Positions 29,519 through 37,525 of a DNA stretch of 50,171 nt are shown here, piece after piece. The notes beneath the pieces are model-generated. The model was not told where the DNA came from and searched no databases. It saw only the letters and a list, made by a program, of their open reading frames with translations. The stretch's first letter is position 1, and every line of letters begins with the position of its first letter. This DNA is from Verrucomicrobiota bacterium (GTDB lineage: Bacteria; Verrucomicrobiota; Verrucomicrobiia; Limisphaerales; Pedosphaeraceae). The stretch covers positions 1-50,171 of the forward strand of contig JAJPHR010000036.1 in NCBI GenBank assembly GCA_021325145.1, given 5' to 3'. A program made the translations under genes and the position numbers.

Positions 29519-30354
29519 CGGTGCGCCTCCGTCGATCCACAGCCGCAGGGCGCGGATGACGGCGACGCCGTCTCCGGCCAATAGGGTTTGTCCCGGTCGG
29601 CAAACTCGTTGGTGCCATAACGATCGTGGTACCGCACCCATTCCATCGAGAATTCCAGGTGATCTTCGTCGCGGCCCTTGGGCGTCAGATCGAGGATCGT
29701 GTAGGTGCCCATAAGCGGATCGAGGCCGCGCCCGTAGGTGGAGTATGTATGGAAGATGTCGCCGGCGGCGTCCTTGTAGAAGACGCTGAGACCCGGCGCC
29801 TCCGCGCTGGGGAATTCCTGCATCGTGTAGTTGTAGTTTACCTTGCCCTGCGCCAGCTCCTCCTCGGTGAACGACACATGGAAGTCGGCGTTGAAATCGC
29901 CACCGTAGGACGACACCCACTGGAAGCGCCAGCCCATGCGTTTCTTGAATGCCTCTATTTTGGCCAGCGGCGCCCGTGAGACCACCACCAGCGTGACATC
30001 GCGGGCAGCCAGGTGTGCGAGCGCGCCATCAAAATGATCGGACACGAACGAGCAACTTGGGCAGCCCTCCTGCCAATCCGGTCCGAACATGAAGTGGTAG
30101 ATGACGAGTTGGCTGCGTCCGGCGAATAGATCCGCGAGCGTTACCTTGCCGCCGGGTGCATCGAAGACGTAGTTCTTCTCGACCTTCACCCAGGGCAATT
30201 TGCGCCGCTCGGCGCTCAACTGGTCGCGCAGCCGGGTGGCTTCCTTCTCCTTTTTCAGCAGCTCTTTGCGGGCGGCAATCCACTCTTCTTCCGATACGAT
30301 TTTGTGTTGCCGCCTCAGATTTTGAGGTTCAGGCACAGTTGTATTCGTGCTCAT
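29515..30354 (-). CDS. DUF899 thioredoxin-like family protein
   Basis: The 279-residue protein belongs to the DUF899 family. Family marks are the start ([12 protein letters not shown]), WVKVEKNY, the thioredoxin-like strand ending in [12 protein letters not shown] with Cys98 and Cys101 in CxxC spacing, and the C-terminal YGTNEFADR. The function is not established; the fold suggests redox chemistry or peroxide handling. GAAAGGA at 30360-30366 gives a good ribosome binding site. It lies 138 bp beyond an SRPBCC gene on the same strand, an association known for these families, and ends overlapping the next gene by 4 bases. Confidence 0.88.
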   Translation of the reverse strand: MSTNTTVPEPQNLRRQHKIVSEEEWIAARKELLKKEKEATRLRDQLSAERRKLPWVKVEKNYVFDAPGGKVTLADLFAGRSQLVIYHFMFGPDWQEGCPSCSFVSDHFDGALAHLAARDVTLVVVSRAPLAKIEAFKKRMGWRFQWVSSYGGDFNADFHVSFTEEELAQGKVNYNYTMQEFPSAEAPGLSVFYKDAAGDIFHTYSTYGRGLDPLMGTYTILDLTPKGRDEDHLEFSMEWVRYHDRYGTNEFADRDKPYWPETASPSSAPCGCGSTEAHR

Positions 30355-30492
30355 AATTTCCTTTCGCTATTGACCGATTCCGCCCCTGCGGAACCAATCG
30401 TTGTCAATTTGTTTAATTTCAATAGTACGACGAATGAGCCGTCGCGTTTCGGACAGGCAGGGTGAAAAAATCCCGCTTGGAAACGCGATGCG

Positions 30493-30984
30493 TCATTCTT
30501 TCTCCACAAAGCTCGCAAAGCTCTCAAGAATTCTGCCCCAGCCCCGCGCGTGACTGTCCCGGCTCTCCACCGTGACAAACCGGCTGTGCGTCAGCACCAT
30601 CTCCGTCTGCTTGCCTCGCTTCACAAACTCCACCGTGACCAGCGACGGCTTTCCCTCCACCTCGCCAAATTCCGCGCCGCTCCCGTCCTTCTCCCAATCC
30701 CAGGTGTAAACCAGCCGCTCCGGCGCCTTCACTTCCTTGAACACCCCCACCGCCGTGAAAAATTCCCCGTCCGGCATCTTCATCTGAATGCGGAATTTTC
30801 CGCCCACCCGCAAATCCATGCTTGCCAGCGGAACCACCATCCCCGGCTCCGGCCGCATCCATTGCCGGATATGTTCCGGCGATGTCCACGCCTGGAACGC
30901 GAGCTCCGGCGTCGCATTCAACACCCGCTTTATGATTAACGTCGCGTCATCCGGCTTCTGCACTTCATTATTTATCGTTGCCAT
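30493..30984 (-). CDS. SRPBCC (AHSA1-like) domain protein, unit 1
   Basis: The 163-residue protein has the AHSA1/SRPBCC pattern: LIIKRVLNATPELAFQAWTS, then the WMRPEPG turn, LRVGGKFRIQM and ERLVYTWDWE, ending in the long C-terminal helix (ARGWGRILESFASFVEKE). The fold forms a hydrophobic ligand cavity; the ligand is unknown. Its ATG lies 17 bases inside the preceding arsR gene, with AGAAGGA ahead of it, so the two are translationally linked. Proteins of this type paired with ArsR regulators are a well-known arrangement. Confidence 0.88.
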   Translation of the reverse strand: MATINNEVQKPDDATLIIKRVLNATPELAFQAWTSPEHIRQWMRPEPGMVVPLASMDLRVGGKFRIQMKMPDGEFFTAVGVFKEVKAPERLVYTWDWEKDGSGAEFGEVEGKPSLVTVEFVKRGKQTEMVLTHSRFVTVESRDSHARGWGRILESFASFVEKE

Positions 30985-31327
30985 GTTTGTTTTCCTTCTT
31001 TTGTAGTTTGCCCAGGTATTTTTCGAACTGATCCAGATTCCCCTCCCAAAATTCCCGATACCGGTCGATCCACGCCTGCGCCTCCCGCATCGGCTTTGCC
31101 TCCAGCGCCAGCGAATGCACCCGCCCCTTGCGCCGCCGCTTCACCAGCCCGGCCTTTTCCAAAACGATCAAATGCTTCGACACCGCCGCCAGCGACATCG
31201 CATGCGGCCGCGCCAGGTCCGTCACACACTCGTCGCCCTTCGCCAGTTGCGCCAAAATCCGCCGCCGCGTCGGGTCCGCCAGCGCCCCGAAAGTCCGATC
31301 CAACAACTTCGAACTATATTCAACCAT
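30968..31327 (-). CDS. ArsR-family winged-helix regulator, unit 1
   Basis: The 119-residue protein shows the ArsR fold. FGALADPTRRRILAQLA forms the first helices, and the helix-turn-helix lies at about 34-69 (CVTDLARPHAMSLAAVSKHLIVLEKAGLV), followed by a basic wing (KRRRKGRVH). No metal-binding Cys cluster is present, so it is not a classic metal sensor; it fits the subfamily that controls adjacent SRPBCC genes. The start codon lies exactly in the centre of a perfect 26-bp palindrome, and a -10-like TATATT lies about 8 bases upstream. This suggests autorepression and a leaderless transcript. The gene is divergent from a second ArsR-SRPBCC pair. Confidence 0.9.
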   Translation of the reverse strand: MVEYSSKLLDRTFGALADPTRRRILAQLAKGDECVTDLARPHAMSLAAVSKHLIVLEKAGLVKRRRKGRVHSLALEAKPMREAQAWIDRYREFWEGNLDQFEKYLGKLQKKENKHGNDK

Positions 31328-31340
31328 ATGGTTGAATATA
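31315..31340. promoter_or_regulatory. Perfect 26-bp palindromic operator over the arsR unit 1 start
   Basis: Every base from 31315 to 31340 pairs with its mirror; the core is TTCAACCATATGGTTGAA. It covers the candidate -10 (TATATT on the minus strand, 31340-31335), the expected transcription start and the ATG itself (31327-31325). A weak -35 (TTGCGC, 31362-31357) lies 16 bp further upstream. Confidence 0.8.
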
Positions 31341-31419
31341 AACGAAGCAGGAACGAGCGCAAATAAATTCTTTGAGATTTAAAGTACTGCCGAAACGAAT
31401 CACATACAAAAAATCGCCC

Positions 31420-31449
31420 TTGACATGCAACCATTTGGTTGCATATTAT
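31420..31449 (+). promoter_or_regulatory. Promoter of arsR unit 2 with operator in the spacer
   Basis: A perfect -35 TTGACA (31420-31425) is followed after 18 bp by TATTAT (31444-31449). Between them sits the palindrome ATGCAACCA-TT-TGGTTGCAT (31425-31444), 9 bp per arm, which shares the core CAACCATWTGGTTG with the operator at 31315-31340. The expected transcription start falls at about 31456-31457, on or next to the ATG. Confidence 0.75.
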
Positions 31450-31456
31450 TCGCGTG

Positions 31457-31786
31457 ATGAATGCGGTGTTCAAAGCTTTGGCTGACGAAAGCCGTCGAAA
31501 ATTGCTGGACGAGTTGCACAAGAACAACGGGCAGACCTTGACCCAATTGTGCAAACACCTCGACATGACGCGGCAGGCGGTCACCAAGCATCTGGTGTTG
31601 CTGGAAGCGGCGAACCTCGTCGCCACCGTGTGGCACGGGCGTGAGAAGCTGCATTATCTCAATCCAATGCCGTTGCACGAGATCTACGAGCGCTGGATTG
31701 GCAAGTATGAACGCCATCGCCTTCAGGCATTGAGCGATTTGAAGAAGGGTCTCGAAGAAAACCAAAATCAAAGCAAAAAAGGATAA
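31457..31786 (+). CDS. ArsR-family winged-helix regulator, unit 2
   Basis: From the ATG at 31457 the product is 109 residues. It has the family pattern FKALADESRRKLLDELHK, a helix-turn-helix at about residues 28-57 (TLTQLCKHLDMTRQAVTKHLVLLEAANLV) and a wing (TVWHGREKLHYL). It is clearly related to, but not a close copy of, the divergent ArsR of unit 1. No Shine-Dalgarno sequence precedes the start, and a good promoter places transcription initiation at the start codon, so translation is probably leaderless. An in-frame GTG one codon upstream is the alternative start. The SRPBCC gene starts 4 bp after its stop. Confidence 0.9.
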   Translation: MNAVFKALADESRRKLLDELHKNNGQTLTQLCKHLDMTRQAVTKHLVLLEAANLVATVWHGREKLHYLNPMPLHEIYERWIGKYERHRLQALSDLKKGLEENQNQSKKG

Positions 31787-31790
31787 CGCC

Positions 31791-32279
31791 ATGGAAAAGA
31801 TCGAATTCGTTTATGTCACATTTATTCGCACGACGCCGGAAAAGCTCTGGGAAGCGCTGACGAACGGCGACTTCAGCGAGAAATACTGGATGGGCTTCCG
31901 GATCGAGGTCGAGTTGAAGGCCGGCGGCAGCGTCCGCATCCTCCCGCCAAAGGGCATGGAACAGCACGGGGACCACGCGGGCAAGGTGCTGGTTTGCGAG
32001 CCGTGCCGCAAGCTCGTCTATACCTGGAACCCCAAGGATAAGCCCGAGATAGCCAAAAAGCGTGACAGCCTCTCACGCGTTACCTACGAACTCACGCCGA
32101 TGGGCCCGCAGGTGAGGCTCCGCCTGATTCACGAAAACCTTCTACCGGAAGACGTCGAGAAGGATCCAAACACGTTGCGAGGCATCAACAACGGCTGGCC
32201 CGCCGTCATCAGCAGCCTCAAGAGTTTGCTTGAGACGGGCGAACCGATTGCGTTCGGCGGTTGCGGGTCGGCAAAATAA
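31791..32279 (+). CDS. SRPBCC (AHSA1-like) domain protein, unit 2
   Basis: The 162-residue protein has the SRPBCC pattern FVYVTFIRTTPEKLWEALTN, EKYWMGFRIEVELKAGGSV, KLVYTWNPKD and a C-terminal helix (GWPAVISSLKSLLETGEP). It is a paralogue of the SRPBCC protein of unit 1 with limited identity. AAGGA in the end of the preceding arsR gene provides the ribosome binding site, and the 4-bp gap means co-translation. It presumably handles the same type of small hydrophobic ligand as other AHSA1-like proteins; the ligand is unknown. Confidence 0.88.
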   Translation: MEKIEFVYVTFIRTTPEKLWEALTNGDFSEKYWMGFRIEVELKAGGSVRILPPKGMEQHGDHAGKVLVCEPCRKLVYTWNPKDKPEIAKKRDSLSRVTYELTPMGPQVRLRLIHENLLPEDVEKDPNTLRGINNGWPAVISSLKSLLETGEPIAFGGCGSAK

Positions 32280-32377
32280 CGACCGAATTGGAACAGCGCA
32301 CTGCACGCGCCGCAAGCAATGGCGATACGACTCTGGTGGCTGTGGACGTTGCCATGCCGCCAGAGCGTGTCCTTATC

Positions 32378-33055
32378 CTACCGCAACTGCGTTTGGTCAT
32401 AAATGGCCACCACACCCCGGCAATGCTGGACCGAGGCAATAATCGCGTGGTGCTGTTCCTCATTGTCCACCAAGCCCTGCAAATAGACGTTTCCGCCGGT
32501 CACGCTGACGGTGACGCCCTGAAGCCACTCCGGGGGAACGGTGTCGTACCGCAGTTGATTTACGATTCGATGCGCCAATGGCTCGTCAGCCGAAGTGGTG
32601 GCCCGGATCCTCGGATTCGGATATTCGCCGGGAATCGCCGCTGGCCCGGGCACCACCACGGGCGAGGGAGGATTCACGCCGGCTGGAATGGTCGTATAGA
32701 CGGGAGCCGGCGGATATTGGGTCGGAGATTCGATTCCCGTCGGTGCGTAGGTCACCAGCAATTGATCGTTCACGGCGTTCACACCGGCGGTATTTCGCAC
32801 CAGCGAATCCATCATCTCCCGGTTTTTTTCACTCCGCACCGGCCCCGCCAAAGTCACTGTTCCGTCCCGCGCAACGATTTGGATATTCGGCGAGTCTGCC
32901 CCCAAATCCCCATAATGGCTCAGCTCGGCCCGGATGTGATTCTCCAGCGCGCGATCCGCCTCCGCCCTCGCCTGTCCGGAGGTCGGGCCGGGAGAGGCGC
33001 AGCCCGCAACCAAACATACCGAACCGATCAGACCAAACAAATATGTGATTTTCAT
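32378..33055 (-). CDS. Lipoprotein with two BON domains
   Basis: The 225-residue product has a lipoprotein signal with lipobox LVAGC (Cys19). The first BON domain covers about 38-105 (IRAELSHYGDLGADSPNIQIVARDGTVTLAGPV). A Pro-rich linker follows, then a second BON-like domain at about 155-222 (VTVSVTGGNVYLQGLVDNEEQ). BON domains occur in periplasmic and outer-membrane proteins that bind membranes or help keep the envelope intact. An AGAAAGAG stretch upstream of the ATG gives a ribosome binding site. No neighbour is functionally connected. Confidence 0.85.
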   Translation of the reverse strand: MKITYLFGLIGSVCLVAGCASPGPTSGQARAEADRALENHIRAELSHYGDLGADSPNIQIVARDGTVTLAGPVRSEKNREMMDSLVRNTAGVNAVNDQLLVTYAPTGIESPTQYPPAPVYTTIPAGVNPPSPVVVPGPAAIPGEYPNPRIRATTSADEPLAHRIVNQLRYDTVPPEWLQGVTVSVTGGNVYLQGLVDNEEQHHAIIASVQHCRGVVAIYDQTQLR

Positions 33056-33135
33056 AAGCGAACTCTTTCTCTATTAATGTGGGTTAAACATTGCCCCTCG
33101 TACCCTGTCGCGCATTAGGGTATTCATCGTTCCCT

Positions 33136-33516
33136 TCAAGGCCTCGCAGATTTGGGGTATTGTGCCCCTTGTTGATTGGAAAAACGCGTCCCGGCGCGGG
33201 CGAGCGTTGCAAACTTTATGGTGGCAATCAGCCTTGCTCCACCCGCCGACGAAGCAACGGATGTCTAGTGCAGCGTGGGTGCAGCGGTGGGATTCCATTT
33301 TACCCCCGCATTGGTCGAAGTATAAATCTGGGCGGTCGTCGAGGAACCGCCCGCCGCGGCGACCACATTGGGCTCATTCGCGGAGCAGGCGATCGCCACT
33401 CAGGCGTTGGTGGGTGCGCCGGTGTTGGACCAGCTTTGCGCTGACGCGTTTGCGCCCGATAGAAGAAATAAGCCCGCGACCAACCGAGCCGGACTGGAGA
33501 GAGGCAGGGACTTCAT
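33136..33516 (-). pseudogene. Decayed secreted beta-propeller-like gene with two Trp-to-stop changes
   Basis: Read on the minus strand from the ATG at 33516, the sequence encodes a good signal peptide (MKSLPLSSPARLVAGLFLLS, cleavage near ASAQ). Repeat text follows: WSNTGAPTNA, stop, VAIACSANEPNVVAAAGG, IYTSTNAGVKWNPTAAPTLH, stop, TSVASSAGGARLIAT. Both in-frame stops (TGA at 33402-33400, TAG at 33267-33265) fall where the repeat pattern expects tryptophan (TGG), so each is explained by one G-to-A change. After about 33200 the repeat text is lost and the frame ends at 33136. The pattern resembles YCF48/BNR-type propeller proteins. Only the first two repeat units remain. Confidence 0.7.
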
Positions 33517-33901
33517 AGGATGGTCTTTATCACTGACCTGGCGGATTGAGAAGTGTGCGTCTGCATGCACACAGACAAACTCCGTTCGCGCGGCTTTGGT
33601 TCAGAGACATTTGATTTGTGAATGGGGCTGAAAGGCGCTTTTGGGCGCGTTGTATTGCTCAATACCACAAACACCGTCACTTACACCCTGGTCGGTTGCA
33701 TTGTTTTTTTGTGATTTACAATTCACATTCGCCTACTTTTGGAATCGCCGGGCGAGATGGTTGCGGAGCAATGAGGCGGGACGTTAAGTGACCCGGGCCT
33801 GCCCGAAAGCGAACGCGAAAAGGATTCAGGCTTGACTCGCAAGCCAGTTCAGCCACAATGGGCGACACCGTGTTGCTGGATCCCTGTCTCCTGGGTTGCT
33901 T
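33517..33901. other. Divergent intergenic region with small hairpins
   Basis: No gene is visible. Two perfect short hairpins are present: GTGTGC/GCACAC at 33553-33572 and GTATTG/CAATAC at 33652-33665. No convincing promoter is seen for the downstream beta-helix gene. Confidence 0.4.
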
Positions 33902-35353
33902 ATGAAGATCGCAAAACTTCTCGGTTGGATGGTGTTGGTGCCTGTGCTCGGGTTGGCGCAGGGGAGTTTGACTCCACCGGGCCCGCCCGGGCCGACCATG
34001 AAGACGCTCACCCAGGTCGAACCGCGCACGCTCATTTCCGCTCTCCCGTATTTCATCACCAATTCCGGCTCTTATTATCTGACGGGCGACCTGATAGGAA
34101 GCGCCGGGCAACCCGGGATTGTGATCAGCGCGGGCAATGTGGCGCTGGATTTAAACGGCTTTTCGGTCACGGGCAGCTCCAATGGCATCAGCGCCTCGGG
34201 AGCCGGACTCGGGATCGTGGCGATTCATAATGGGACCGTGCGGCAATGCGCCGGCCCGGGGATCAATCTCAGCAGCGTCCGTAAATGCGCTATCGATCAT
34301 TTGCTGGTGTGCAACAACGCCGGCAACGGCGTGAGTGTAGGCGGGGCATCGGTCATCGACCTCTGCGTGGCCAGCGGCAACGCCGGTAACGGCATCGGGG
34401 CGGATGACGGCAGTGAGATCCTCAACTGCGTGGTCCAGTCCAACGCCGCCGATGGCATCGTGGTTTCTGCCTTCTGCCGCGTGGCCGAGAATAACTGTGA
34501 CAGCAACGGCAGTGCTGCCACCAATGCCGGCATCCATGCCACCGCGCAGGATAACCGCATCGAGGGCAACAAATTAAGCCGCAACAACGCCAGTGGGCTA
34601 AAGTTGGACGGCACCAACAATCTCGCCGTCAAGAACAGCGCCTGTTCGAATGTCGGCACAGATTACACGATCGCCGCCGGCAACAATTATGGCCAGATCA
34701 TCACTGCGCCCGGCGCGGGTTTTACGAATTCGAATCCGTGGGCGAATTTTTCCTGCGCCGCAGCCGTGTTGGGCTGCACGCTCGACACCCAGTGCCCGGC
34801 CGGCAACTACTGCTCGGCGGGGAGTTGTGTGCCGCAACTGGCGGCCGGGAACGCCTGCGTCGGCAACAATCAATGTCTCAGCGGCGTTTGCTCGAGTGGA
34901 GTCTGCCAGTCGGCTCTGTGCGTTGACGGCATCAAGGATGGGAATGAGACCGACGTGGATTGCGGCGGGAGTTGTCCCAAGTGCGTGAATGGAAAGGGTT
35001 GCGCTGTGAACAACGATTGCCAAAGCGGCATTTGCTCCGGCGGCACCTGCCAAGCGGCCGTCGTGTCTTGCAGCGACGGGATCAAGGACGGGACTGAAAC
35101 AGACATCGATTGCGGCGGGAGTTGTCCCAAATGCGTGAACGGAAAGAGTTGCGCAGTCAACAACGATTGCCAAAGCGGCGTTTGCTCCGGCGGCGTGTGC
35201 CAGGCCGCCTCCTGCAGCGACGGAATCAAGGACGGCAGCGAGACGGATGTCGATTGTGGCGGCGGCAGTTGCCCCAAGTGCATTGCCGGAAAAGCGTGCG
35301 CGGTGGGGAACGACTGCGTTAGCGGGATTTGCATGTCGGGCAGTTGCCAGTAG
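33902..35353 (+). CDS. Secreted beta-helix protein with Cys-rich C-terminal repeats
   Basis: From the ATG at 33902 the product is 483 residues with a signal peptide (about 1-20, ending GLAQG). A short Pro/Gly segment (LTPPGPPGP) follows. Residues about 48-260 form a right-handed parallel beta-helix (short repeats rich in Gly, Asn, Asp and Val, with a Cys ladder). The C-terminal 200 residues are Cys-rich: an opening CTLDTQCPAGNYC-type unit, then three near-identical modules that start at about residues 340, 390 and 438. Each has a DGIKDG-ETD-DCGG-SCPKC core and a CAVNNDCQSG-C-SGG-CQ end. Such modules are known from surface proteins of Myxococcota and others, with probable disulfides. Beta-helix proteins often act on or bind polysaccharides, but no catalytic residues can be assigned. 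Confidence 0.82.
   Translation: MKIAKLLGWMVLVPVLGLAQGSLTPPGPPGPTMKTLTQVEPRTLISALPYFITNSGSYYLTGDLIGSAGQPGIVISAGNVALDLNGFSVTGSSNGISASGAGLGIVAIHNGTVRQCAGPGINLSSVRKCAIDHLLVCNNAGNGVSVGGASVIDLCVASGNAGNGIGADDGSEILNCVVQSNAADGIVVSAFCRVAENNCDSNGSAATNAGIHATAQDNRIEGNKLSRNNASGLKLDGTNNLAVKNSACSNVGTDYTIAAGNNYGQIITAPGAGFTNSNPWANFSCAAAVLGCTLDTQCPAGNYCSAGSCVPQLAAGNACVGNNQCLSGVCSSGVCQSALCVDGIKDGNETDVDCGGSCPKCVNGKGCAVNNDCQSGICSGGTCQAAVVSCSDGIKDGTETDIDCGGSCPKCVNGKSCAVNNDCQSGVCSGGVCQAASCSDGIKDGSETDVDCGGGSCPKCIAGKACAVGNDCVSGICMSGSCQ
34919..35353 (+). repeat. Three tandem coding repeats of a Cys-rich module
   Basis: The nucleotide sequence repeats with units starting at 34919, 35069 and 35213 (periods 150 and 144 bp). 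Units 1 and 2 share long identical runs such as GATTGCGGCGGGAGTTGTCC, which suggests recent duplication or gene conversion. Confidence 0.8.
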
Positions 35354-35373
35354 CGGGGCGAATGGACCGGAAT

Positions 35374-35405
35374 GGACGCGCGGCAGCGCGTTCCTACCAC
35401 GCGAA
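35374..35405 (+). repeat. Single arm of the palindromic dispersed element
   Basis: GGACGCGCGGCAGCGCGTTC followed by CTACCA matches the right arm of copy A (11206-11230). No left arm is nearby. It lies just after the stop codon of the beta-helix gene. Confidence 0.5.
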
Positions 35406-35515
35406 ACGCACGCTACGATAGATTGACCCTGCGGGACGATTGGTATTTGATGGGGGGAACACTTGGCTTGCATGCGCGTTTTTAGCCCGAGCGGTCCGCC
35501 CGCCGCATAATCGAT

Positions 35516-37393
35516 ATGCTTTCGGTTTACGATTATGGCGTCATCGGGTTTTACTTTTTGTTCATGCTGGTGATCGGCTGGGTGTGCCGGCGGTTTATCG
35601 CGAATACCAGTGATTATTTTCGCGGCGGCGGCAAGGTGTTGTGGTGGATGGCGGGCAGTTCGGCCTTCATGCTGCAGTTCAGCGCGTGGACCTTTACCGG
35701 AGGCGCGGGGAAGGCCTACCAGGATGGACCGATTATCCTGGCGATTTACCTCGGCAATGCGCTGGGTTTCTTTTTCAATTACCTGCTCTTCGCTCCACGT
35801 TTCCGGCAAATGCGCGTGGTGACGGGGATGCAGGCGGTGCGACTCCGGTTCGGCGCCACCAACGAACAATTCTTCACCTGGCTGCAAATTCCACTGGGCA
35901 TTCTGTACGCCGGAATCTGGCTGTTTGGTCTCTCGACCTTCATCTCTTCAGCTTTCGGCGTGGGCGTCGGCAGCACGATCGTGGGCACCGGGCTGATCGT
36001 GCTGGTCATTGCCGTGCTGGGTGGTTCCTGGGCGGTCGTGGCCGGGGACTTTGTTCAGATGCTGATCTTGATGCCGGTGACGATCGTGGCGGCCGTTCTG
36101 GCAATTTCGCATGTGGGCGGGCTGGATAATTTTTTGGCGCGGGCGCCGCATCGTCACTTCGCGTTGACGGAAGGTTGCCGGAGCCAAATCCTGTACTTGT
36201 GGATCATCGCGATCCTCGTCAAACAATGCATTTCCACCAACACGCTCATGGAAGCTTCGCGGTATTTAAGCGTCAAGGACACGCGCCATGCGCGCCGGGC
36301 CGCGTTATTGGGGATGGTGCTGTTCATCATCGGGCCGCTGGTTTGGTTCATCCCGCCGATGGTCAGCGCGATCACGCATCCGGATTTGCATGCTCTGTTT
36401 CCGAAGATGAGGAACCCCGCTGACGGCGCGTACGTGGCGGCATGTTTTGATGTCATGCCCAATGGGATGATCGGGCTTTTGATCAGCGGCATTTTTGCGG
36501 CCACCATGTCCGCCATGGACGGCGGCTTGAACAAAAATGCGGGCGTGTTCGTGAAAAATTTTTACCAGGTGGTGCTGCGTCCGGGAGCGAAGGAAACGGA
36601 GTTGCTGCTCGCGGCCAAACTGACCACGTTCGGGCTCGGCCTGCTCGTCATCCTGGCGGCCCTGGCCTTCAACGTGGGAACCCGCCAGAACCTTTTCAAT
36701 CTGATGCAAAATTATGGCGGACTGGTGGTGCTGCCCTACTCGGTGCCGCTGGTGTTGGGCGTGTTGATCAAGCGGGCGCCCGGATGGGCGGGATGGACTA
36801 CCGTGGTGGTTGGATTTGCCACGTCCTGGCTTGGCAACCATTTTCTCACCCCCCAGTGGATCGCCCGGGTCATGAGCTGGCCGGAGTTGAGCCAACGCGA
36901 GGGGGGTGACTGGACGCTCCTGCTGGGCGTGCTGCTGAATGCGACCGTTTGCGCGGCGTGGTTTTTGGGAAGTTGCTATTTCAGCCGGCGACGCCCGGCG
37001 GAGGAGAAGGCGCGCGTGGACCAATTTTTCAAGCAGATGGCGACACCAATCGATTTCCAGAAGGAGATGGGCGCGGGCAACGACGCGGTGCAATTCCACA
37101 CGCTGGGTTTGCTGTGCCTCATTTACGGCAGCTTCATTGCGTTGATGCTGGTGATTCCCAACCCGGCCGGGGGGCGATTGGGGATTCTCTTCTGCATGGT
37201 TTGCATGATGGGCACGGGCGGATTGTTGTATTGGCGCGGAAAGCGAATGCAGCGCGCCGCGCCGGTGGCCGGCGGGGCAGGGGGAAAACCTGAAGAAACC
37301 GAGTCGCCGATGCAATTGGCTGGTGGAAAGGATGACTTGGCAGCCGCCCGCCCGGATGCGCAGCAGCGCGTCCCTGCCAAAAACGACAGGTAG
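35516..37393 (+). CDS. Sodium:solute symporter (SSS family)
   Basis: The 625-residue integral membrane protein has about 13-14 hydrophobic helices. SSS family features include the start (DYGVIGFYFLFMLVIGW), the SDYFRGGGKVLWWMAGSSAF region near residues 33-52, SAWTFTGGAGKAYQDG and ATMSAMDGGLNKNAGVFV near 330. Such carriers use the sodium gradient to import sugars, amino acids or other small solutes; the substrate cannot be read. The long C-terminal tail is hydrophilic. Its last about 13 codons (from RPDAQQRVPAKNDR) coincide with an arm of the dispersed palindromic element, which suggests that a repeat has supplied the end of the reading frame. Start at ATG 35516. Confidence 0.9.
   Translation: MLSVYDYGVIGFYFLFMLVIGWVCRRFIANTSDYFRGGGKVLWWMAGSSAFMLQFSAWTFTGGAGKAYQDGPIILAIYLGNALGFFFNYLLFAPRFRQMRVVTGMQAVRLRFGATNEQFFTWLQIPLGILYAGIWLFGLSTFISSAFGVGVGSTIVGTGLIVLVIAVLGGSWAVVAGDFVQMLILMPVTIVAAVLAISHVGGLDNFLARAPHRHFALTEGCRSQILYLWIIAILVKQCISTNTLMEASRYLSVKDTRHARRAALLGMVLFIIGPLVWFIPPMVSAITHPDLHALFPKMRNPADGAYVAACFDVMPNGMIGLLISGIFAATMSAMDGGLNKNAGVFVKNFYQVVLRPGAKETELLLAAKLTTFGLGLLVILAALAFNVGTRQNLFNLMQNYGGLVVLPYSVPLVLGVLIKRAPGWAGWTTVVVGFATSWLGNHFLTPQWIARVMSWPELSQREGGDWTLLLGVLLNATVCAAWFLGSCYFSRRRPAEEKARVDQFFKQMATPIDFQKEMGAGNDAVQFHTLGLLCLIYGSFIALMLVIPNPAGGRLGILFCMVCMMGTGGLLYWRGKRMQRAAPVAGGAGGKPEETESPMQLAGGKDDLAAARPDAQQRVPAKNDR
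37354..37392 (+). repeat. Repeat arm forming the 3' end of the symporter gene
   Basis: GGATGCGCAGCAGCGCGTCC followed by CTGCCAAAAACGACAGG aligns with the right end of the dispersed element at 11206-11243 and 47809-47847. It encodes the last residues of the symporter and contains its stop codon. Confidence 0.55.
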
Positions 37394-37525
37394 CACGGCT
37401 GGCCCGCATAGGCAGGGTTGCGGCAAGAATGCGCGGTTTGCGGTGTCCTGCTAAAGTGCCCTTGACGGGAGCCGAACGGATACGGGAGGGTGAAGCGCGC
37501 TAATTCGCGGCACGTCTCATAATTG

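Noticed and set aside
34919..35353. CRISPR-like array in the beta-helix gene
   Set aside because: The repeats are in frame, encode a Cys-rich protein module and have no unique spacers.
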